From positions 1 to 11,481 of the forward strand of contig JAISMW010000058.1 in NCBI GenBank assembly GCA_031276545.1: a stretch of 11,481 nt of DNA, given 5' to 3'. Position 1 is the stretch's first letter, and each line of letters opens with the position of its first letter. Origin of the DNA: Tannerellaceae bacterium (GTDB taxonomy: Bacteria; Bacteroidota; Bacteroidia; Bacteroidales; Tannerellaceae). The notes below the pieces were generated by a model, which made no database searches, was not told where the DNA came from, and saw nothing but the letters and a program-made list of their open reading frames with translations. Shown here in pieces: positions 7,642 to 11,481 of this stretch. The position numbers were made by a program, and so were the translations under genes.

Positions 7642-8568
7642 ATGACGGACTATATCATCATAGACGCCCACGCCCATCTGTGGCTCGCGCAGGATGCGGT
7701 GGTGGAGGGACGGAGGATCTGCTCGCTCCGCGACGGCAAAGCATCCTTCATGGGAGAAATCCGGCAGATGATGCCTCCCTATATGACCGACGGGAGGAAT
7801 ACGGCCGAAATCTTCCTCGCCAATATGGACTATGCACGGGTGGCGGCAGCCGTCGTCACCCAAGAATACATCGACGGTTCGCAGAATGTCTACCTCCGCG
7901 AAGTGCAGGCGGCGTATCCGGAGCGCTTTCTCTGCTGCGGGCTGGTGGACGCCCGGCGTCCCGGCTATCTGCAGGAGGCGGAGCAACTCATTGCGCAGGG
8001 ATTCGGAGCCGTGAAACTCCCTGCCGGACGACTAATCACAGCCGAAGGACGCGTAAGGCTTACCTGCCCCGAAATGATGGCGATGTTCCGGAGGATGGAA
8101 GAGAGGGATATACTCCTGTCGGTCGACTTGGCCGACGGCGCCCTGCAGGTGGAGGAGATGGAGGAGGTCGTCGCCGCCTTTCCCGGCCTGCGAATCGCCG
8201 TCGGGCATTTCGGCATGGTCTCGCGTCCGGGCTGGCAGGAGCAGATCCGGCTGGCACGTCATCCGAACGTGCGCATCGAATCGGGAGGGATCACCTGGCT
8301 GTTTCATTCCGAATTTTATCCCTTTGCCGGCGCTGTACGGGCTATCCGGGAAGCGATCGCGCTGGTTGGAATCGAAAAGCTGATGTGGGGATCGGACTAT
8401 CCCCGCACGATGGTGGCCATTACCTACCGCATGTCGTACGACTTCATTCTGCGCTCGCCTTTGCTCGATGACGAAGAAAAAAGGCTGTTTCTGGGCGGGA
8501 ACGCCCGGAGTTTCTATCGCTTCGGCGCCTTGCCGGAGCTTCCTTATATCAAAAATATGCTGGAATAG
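7642..8568 (+). CDS. Amidohydrolase-2 family protein, possible L-fucono-lactonase
   Basis: This 308-residue metal-dependent TIM-barrel hydrolase starts 6 bp after the dehydrogenase. Visible family features are the strand-1 metal site IDAHAHLW (H10, H12), GHFGM (H189) and WGSDYPR (D252), the arrangement of Amidohydrolase_2 proteins such as the COG3618 lactonases. No signal peptide is seen, so it acts in the cytosol. The family also includes decarboxylases and other hydrolases, so family membership alone does not give the reaction. The neighbourhood does: an aldose dehydrogenase makes a lactone and this enzyme would open it to the acid (L-fuconate). Fuconate dehydratase and the later steps are not in the window. 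It converges with the ABC ATPase gene, 33 bp away. Confidence 0.85.
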   Translation: MTDYIIIDAHAHLWLAQDAVVEGRRICSLRDGKASFMGEIRQMMPPYMTDGRNTAEIFLANMDYARVAAAVVTQEYIDGSQNVYLREVQAAYPERFLCCGLVDARRPGYLQEAEQLIAQGFGAVKLPAGRLITAEGRVRLTCPEMMAMFRRMEERDILLSVDLADGALQVEEMEEVVAAFPGLRIAVGHFGMVSRPGWQEQIRLARHPNVRIESGGITWLFHSEFYPFAGAVRAIREAIALVGIEKLMWGSDYPRTMVAITYRMSYDFILRSPLLDDEEKRLFLGGNARSFYRFGALPELPYIKNMLE

Positions 8569-8584
8569 GACGGAGGGAAATCCC

Positions 8585-8622
8585 ACGGACGGCGGCGGAC
8601 GTCAGGCGCCGCCGGCGTCCGT
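8585..8622. terminator. GC-rich hairpin between convergent genes, possible two-way terminator
   Basis: CGGCGGCG (8590-8597) and CGCCGCCG (8607-8614) form a perfect 8-bp stem. Past a 3-base bulge, ACGGA (8585-8589) pairs with TCCGT (8618-8622). It lies where the amidohydrolase and ABC ATPase genes meet and overlaps the last codons of the latter. There is no T-run on either side, so it is not a classic intrinsic terminator. Confidence 0.35.
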
Positions 8623-9267
8623 CACCAGTCCGTCCCGGAGGCGAATCACGCGGTCGGTATGCCGCGCCAGGCGTTCGTCGTGGGTTACGATGACGAAGGT
8701 TTGCTTCATCCTGTCTCTCAGTTCAAAGAAAAGGCTGTGCAACTCCTCCTTGTTGCGGGTATCCAGGCTGCCGGAAGGCTCGTCGGCCAGGATGACGGCG
8801 GGATTGTTTATCAGGGCGCGGGCTACGGCCACCCGCTGCTTTTCGCCGCCCGACAGCTCGGCGGGTTTGTGCGTCAGGCGATCGGAGAGCTTCATAAAAT
8901 CCAGTATCTCCCTCGCCCTCCGTTCGGCCTCCCGCGGTTTTTCCCTGCCTATCAAGGCCGGGATCATGACGTTTTCCAATGCCGTAAATTCGGGGAGCAA
9001 CTGATGGAACTGGAAGACGAAGCCGATGTTCCGGTTCCGGAAAGCCGCCAGCTCCCTCCCGTTCAGGCGGCCGACGTCGGCGCCGTTCAGCCGGAGGCTT
9101 CCGCTGTCGGCCGCATCGAGGGTGCCGAGGATTTGGAGCAACGTCGTTTTCCCCGCTCCGCTGGGTCCGACCACGGCGACGATTTCGCTTGGGGCTACAT
9201 GCAGGTCGACGCCCTTCAGCACCTGCAGGGATCCGAAACGCTTGGTGATGCCTTCCGCCTCTATCAT
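8602..9267 (-). CDS. lolD: LolD-type ABC transporter ATP-binding protein
   Basis: This 221-residue ATPase subunit of the LolD/MacB class would power a MacB-like permease, in LolCDE for lipoprotein release from the inner membrane. All nucleotide-binding motifs are intact: Walker A GPSGAGKT (34-41), Q-loop Q86, signature LSGGEKQR (138-145), Walker B VILADE (158-163) and the switch H196 in [22 protein letters not shown] after the Q-loop is typical of LolD. The ATG at 9267 overlaps the stop of the upstream C11 protease gene as ATGA, so translation is probably coupled. No permease gene (lolC/E or macB-like) is in the window, so the true partner is unknown. LolD is the best family-level name; a related export ATPase remains possible. 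Confidence 0.88.
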   Translation of the reverse strand: MIEAEGITKRFGSLQVLKGVDLHVAPSEIVAVVGPSGAGKTTLLQILGTLDAADSGSLRLNGADVGRLNGRELAAFRNRNIGFVFQFHQLLPEFTALENVMIPALIGREKPREAERRAREILDFMKLSDRLTHKPAELSGGEKQRVAVARALINNPAVILADEPSGSLDTRNKEELHSLFFELRDRMKQTFVIVTHDERLARHTDRVIRLRDGLVTDAGGA

Positions 9268-10430
9268 TCGTATACGGCTTTATACCAGTCCAAGCGCCGG
9301 TACCATTCATTCAGTTTCTCCAGCGCCGACTGGGGAACGTAGGAGGTGATGCCGCAGAAACGCTCCCGGTCTATCGGGTACCCTCCGAGGCCTCCCTCTG
9401 CGTTGTAGTAGGCAATATCGGTGGTCTTCTTATAGACCACCACCTCCTCAAGCGCCCGTTCAAACCGCGCATACTGTTCGGGAGTGGCCAACTGGCGGAC
9501 GAAGTCTCCGAAATCATACAGCGCGTGGTGAGGCTGCCCAAGGCGCTCCATCAACTGGATATCGGTCAGCGTCAGATTGAAAATCTCCGCTTCCCTGCCC
9601 CTCAGAATCTCCCGGCTTGCGGCGGCCAGTTCGCCCAGGCCGGCGGTCTTGATCAGCGCAATAGAGGCCGATTTAGGGTAGCTGTCCTGTTCGTTATAGT
9701 ACGTATAGAAGCGTTCGCCCGTCCGGGTGAGCGCGTTCTGCACCGGCTCGCCGGAAAACAGATAGGGCACAATGTAGCGGTAGGGAAGGCCGTCGGCCAG
9801 CACCTCGGTGGGCGAAGCCAGAATATACTCCGCATTCTCCCGCAGGGTATAGGCCACCTCGATATTCGCCATATAGCAATCGTCGAAGATAATAAAGTCA
9901 AAGCGGTATCCCCGCAGCGCCTCCTGCAACTCATAAATCTCCATAAAGTTCTGCTTGTCCTGTCCGTAAGACCGCAGATAGCTCTTCAGGTTCTCCCCCG
10001 GCAGCCAGGCCGTACCGTGGCTCCAGAGCAGCAGTCCGTAGCTGTCGGCCCCGTATGCCGCGTCGAGGAAGACCTCGTCCAGCACGCTACGCATCACCTC
10101 CGGCGAGGCCGAATTGCGGTCTTCGTACGTACGGACCACCTCCTGCTCCACCACGCCTCCGCTTCCCCTTCGGATGCGGATAAGCCGGGGCAGTTCGCCC
10201 GACGAATCGTGATAGACCAGCAGGTTCCCGCGGTTCAGCACGTCCCCTTCCGCTCCGGCTATCATACTGCGGATGTTATCGTAAGAATAAGAATTGAGAT
10301 TGTTGTCGGCCGCCATATAGACCAGCACCGTACGCGTCGCCACGGAAGTTTCGCTGTCGTCCAGACAGCCCGTCAGACACATTCCGGCACATAGAAAAAG
10401 GGAGAAAAGATTTGTTCGCGTCATCATCAT
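9264..10430 (-). CDS. Clostripain-family (C11) cysteine peptidase, lipoprotein
   Basis: This 388-residue peptidase of the C11 family (clan CD) cuts after Arg or Lys. The open frame extends up to 10505, but a perfect -7 box at 10467-10460 means transcripts begin below that, so I start at 10430 (ATG ATG ATG ACG; 10424 is equally possible). From there a lipoprotein signal is read: [14 protein letters not shown] with lipidated C22. The next residues, LDDSE, are acidic and could act as a surface-export signal. The catalytic dyad is visible as WSHG (H138) and IIFDDC (C185), with 47 residues between, similar to characterised C11 enzymes. Basic residues between them (K149, R153, K159) are possible self-processing sites. 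Family relatives include clostripain, fragipain and PmC11. It is translationally coupled to the LolD-like ATPase. Substrate unknown. Confidence 0.9.
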   Translation of the reverse strand: MMMTRTNLFSLFLCAGMCLTGCLDDSETSVATRTVLVYMAADNNLNSYSYDNIRSMIAGAEGDVLNRGNLLVYHDSSGELPRLIRIRRGSGGVVEQEVVRTYEDRNSASPEVMRSVLDEVFLDAAYGADSYGLLLWSHGTAWLPGENLKSYLRSYGQDKQNFMEIYELQEALRGYRFDFIIFDDCYMANIEVAYTLRENAEYILASPTEVLADGLPYRYIVPYLFSGEPVQNALTRTGERFYTYYNEQDSYPKSASIALIKTAGLGELAAASREILRGREAEIFNLTLTDIQLMERLGQPHHALYDFGDFVRQLATPEQYARFERALEEVVVYKKTTDIAYYNAEGGLGGYPIDRERFCGITSYVPQSALEKLNEWYRRLDWYKAVYE

Positions 10431-10459
10431 TACTAATATCATTTGAATACTTAACGGCG

Positions 10460-10467
10460 CAAAGATA
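10460..10467 (-). promoter_or_regulatory. -7 box of the protease/ATPase operon
   Basis: On the minus strand this reads TATCTTTG, a perfect match to TAnnTTTG, 30 bp before the ATG at 10430. No clear TTTG stands at the expected -33 distance. The box decides the start codon of the C11 protease, because the longer frame would begin upstream of it. Confidence 0.55.
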
Positions 10468-10576
10468 TTCATTTCAGCCGAATAAACTCTGCCCTTTCCC
10501 TGCAAACGGATCGCGGAATGCCGCAGAGGCAGGAAAATCGCCGGCGCCGCAAGCCGGAAAGTTTCAGCACAAAAAG

Positions 10577-11040
10577 CCTTCGTCGAACGATTTCAGTCAA
10601 GTCCCTCAGGATGTAAAGCCTTCGTCGAACGATTTCAGCCAAGCCCCTCAGGGTGCAAAGCCTTCGTCAAACGGATTTGTAAAATCACCCTGAGGTGTTT
10701 CGCATTTTTCATTTGATTTCACCCCATCCCCCTGGGGGTTTTATCCTTTTTCATTTGATTTCGCCCCATCCCCCTGGGGGTTTAGCCATTTCTCATTTGA
10801 TTTCGCCAAATCCCCCTGGGGTGTCGACCATTTCTCATCCGATGAAGCCCAGTCCCCTCAGGGAAATGTAAATTCCCGAATGATTTATAATTTTACAACC
10901 CTCGTTCCCATTCCTTCGTCAAACGATTTCAGTCATTAACATCAGCGCAAAAAAACCTTCGTCAAACGATTTCAGTCAAAAGTATCGACGTAAAAAACCT
11001 TCGTCAAACGATTTCGCCCAAAAGTCCCTGCGGGACGCCA
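10577..11040. repeat. Array of eleven ~42-bp repeats with palindromic cores
   Basis: Units begin at 10577, 10619, 10661, 10703, 10746, 10787, 10829, 10871, 10913, 10956 and 10998, each 41-43 bp long. Type A units (1-3 and 9-11) open with CCTTCGTCAAACGATTTCAG or close variants. Type B units (4-7) open with CATTTCTCATTTGATTTC-like sequence. Unit 8 is decayed but keeps the 42-bp length. Many units carry a G/C palindrome in the second half: CCCTCAGGG, CCCCCTGGGGG, GTCCCTGCGGGAC. Units 9 and 10 lack it. The 41- and 43-bp units break any reading frame, so the array as a whole is not coding. Family unknown to me. Confidence 0.9.
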
Positions 11041-11074
11041 TCTCCGCTACCGAAGGTCAGCGCCCCCCGGCAGC

Positions 11075-11162
11075 GTAGCAAAGCGCAATCCTGCCTGGAA
11101 GGCAGGACTTGCCGACAGGATGCAGTAGCAAACAGAGGATCGCAGTCCTGCCTTTCAGGCAG
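11075..11162. repeat. Two related hairpin elements
   Basis: Each element begins with GTAGCAAA (11075 and 11125) and ends in a hairpin. The first is TCCTGCCT / AGGCAGGA (11089-11096 and 11100-11107, 3-base loop); the second is CTGCCT / AGGCAG (11148-11153 and 11157-11162, 3-base loop). Both are preceded by CGCA(A/G)TC. No T-run follows either one, so they are not classic terminators. Confidence 0.75.
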
Positions 11163-11265
11163 AGATGTTGCATTTATATTGATACAAATTCACATTATAT
11201 TGAATCACCCTTGTTCGCCCTCAGTTCTCATTCGCAATCAAGAAAACCACTTTCCAGTCCATTCT

Positions 11266-11298
11266 CACGACATTTCCACGACATTTCCACGACATTTT
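11266..11298 (+). repeat. Three tandem 11-bp repeats
   Basis: CACGACATTTC occurs at 11266-11276 and 11277-11287, and as CACGACATTTT at 11288-11298, running into the T-tract of the right inverted-repeat arm. The left arm has only one degenerate counterpart there, so the expansion is specific to this side. Confidence 0.85.
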
Positions 11299-11339
11299 TT
11301 TTTGAGCATTTCCCACCCCCATTTTACCCCCGAAAAACC

Positions 11340-11385
11340 GTAACAAAAAAACCTTCGTTTACATGTTACAGCGGGAAAAGTGACA
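11340..11385 (+). promoter_or_regulatory. Cluster of GTAACA-like motifs, possible operator
   Basis: GTAACA (11340-11345) and TGTTAC (11364-11369) are perfect inverted copies, and GTGACA (11380-11385) makes a second, one-mismatch dyad with TGTTAC. The cluster ends 6 bp upstream of the TTTG box and is kept in the left arm (140-185). This is the placing expected of an activator or repressor site; no regulator is identified. Confidence 0.35.
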
Positions 11386-11391
11386 AATGGA

Positions 11392-11424
11392 TTTGTTGAA
11401 CCTTTGGATGTAGAACTAAATTAT
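11392..11424 (+). promoter_or_regulatory. Bacteroidetes-type promoter of the right outward gene
   Basis: TTTG (11392-11395), 21 bp, then TAAATTAT (11417-11424). The same boxes at the same spacing occur in the left arm. The ATG at 11473 follows after a leader of roughly 40 bp. Confidence 0.5.
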
Positions 11425-11472
11425 AGTAAACTCTATATTTTCTTTTAGTATTAATTTAAAAATTAAAGATTT

Positions 11473-11481
11473 ATGAACAAA
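11473..11481 (+). CDS. Start of an outward-pointing gene (partial, 3 codons)
   Basis: Only ATG AAC AAA (MNK) is inside the window. The call rests on the near identity of this codon trio, leader and promoter with those of the left outward gene, whose signal peptide continues as KFFTLIAG. The product is probably also exported, but nothing of it can be seen. Confidence 0.5.

Larger units (their letters stand above)
10468..11291. other. Gene-free intergenic region with repeats
   Basis: No credible gene is seen on either strand. From left to right it holds a short GC-rich dyad (CCGGC at 10541-10545 with GCCGG at 10553-10557), the 42-bp repeat array (10577-11040), two related hairpins (11075-11162), an AT-rich part with TTATATTGA at 11174-11182 and 11195-11203, and the start of three 11-bp repeats next to the right inverted-repeat arm. 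The short open frames here start inside the protease promoter region or run into the inverted repeat and look non-coding. Confidence 0.7.
11292..11481 (+). repeat. Right arm of 190-bp inverted repeat (promoter/leader cassette)
   Basis: Reverse complement of 44-233 with 4 mismatches. It carries the same T-tract, C-rich block, GTAACA-like motifs, promoter, leader and ATG AAC AAA. It is cut by the window edge, so its full length is unknown. Confidence 0.95.

Noticed and set aside
6628..7986. Minus-strand frame of 452 codons
   Set aside because: It is opposite the aldo/keto reductase and the start of the amidohydrolase, both with full active-site motifs.
10412..10693. Plus-strand frame of 93 codons with a repeated 14-residue peptide (KPSSNDFSQAPQGA-like)
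   Set aside because: It begins antisense to the protease signal peptide, crosses that gene's promoter, and its peptide repeat is simply the 42-bp DNA repeat read in frame. It stops in the third unit, and later units of 41 and 43 bp break the frame.
10577..11040. CRISPR array
   Set aside because: The period is only 42 bp with ~20-bp conserved parts, the parts between are themselves similar and palindromic, and no cas gene is in the window.
11109..11399. Plus-strand frame of 96 codons
   Set aside because: It runs from the hairpin pair through the 11-bp repeats into the promoter of the right arm. Its composition is that of the repeats and it has no recognisable protein features.
44..11481. Composite transposon or insertion sequence bounded by the inverted repeat
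   Set aside because: No transposase or recombinase gene is present. The arms hold a promoter, a leader and start codons, not transposon ends, and the genes inside are ordinary metabolic genes.

Overview
The window looks like chromosomal DNA of a Bacteroidetes bacterium, most likely order Bacteroidales. The clues are promoter cores of the TTTG / TAnnTTTG type in place of -35/-10 boxes, an almost complete lack of Shine-Dalgarno sequences, lipoprotein signals on glycan- and protein-degrading enzymes, and the gene families present (DPP-IV, GH29 fucosidase, clostripain-type C11 protease). The MNKKFF-type signal peptides and the C11 protease would suit a Parabacteroides/Tannerella-like member, but this is an impression and not proven.

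Layout. (1) 1-233: the start of an outward-pointing secreted-protein gene on the minus strand, with its promoter. (2) 370-4555, plus strand: dipeptidyl peptidase IV, lipoyl synthase (lipA), and a polytopic membrane protein with a soluble C-terminal domain. (3) 4547-5041, minus strand: a small YfcE-type metallophosphoesterase, overlapping the previous gene tail to tail by 9 bp. (4) 5154-8568, plus strand: a tight three-gene unit of lipoprotein GH29 alpha-L-fucosidase, an aldo/keto reductase of the L-galactose/L-fucose dehydrogenase type, and an amidohydrolase-2 enzyme that would suit a sugar lactonase. Together these read as release of L-fucose followed by oxidation to the lactone and hydrolysis to the acid. 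(5) 8602-10430, minus strand: a lipoprotein C11 (clostripain) protease coupled through an ATGA overlap to a LolD-type ABC ATPase. (6) 10431-11472: about 1 kb without a gene. It holds an 11-unit array of ~42-bp repeats with small palindromes (10577-11040), a pair of related hairpins, and three 11-bp repeats. (7) 11292-11481: a promoter and start codon pointing out of the right edge.

The most striking structure is that the two edges are an inverted repeat. Bases 44-233 and 11292-11481 are reverse complements over 190 bp with 4 mismatches. Each arm carries the same upstream region, the same promoter and the same first codons (ATG AAC AAA) of an outward-facing gene. The ~11 kb between them is therefore bracketed by a duplicated promoter/leader cassette and could in principle invert by homologous recombination. 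The repeat may run further beyond the right edge, which cuts it off.
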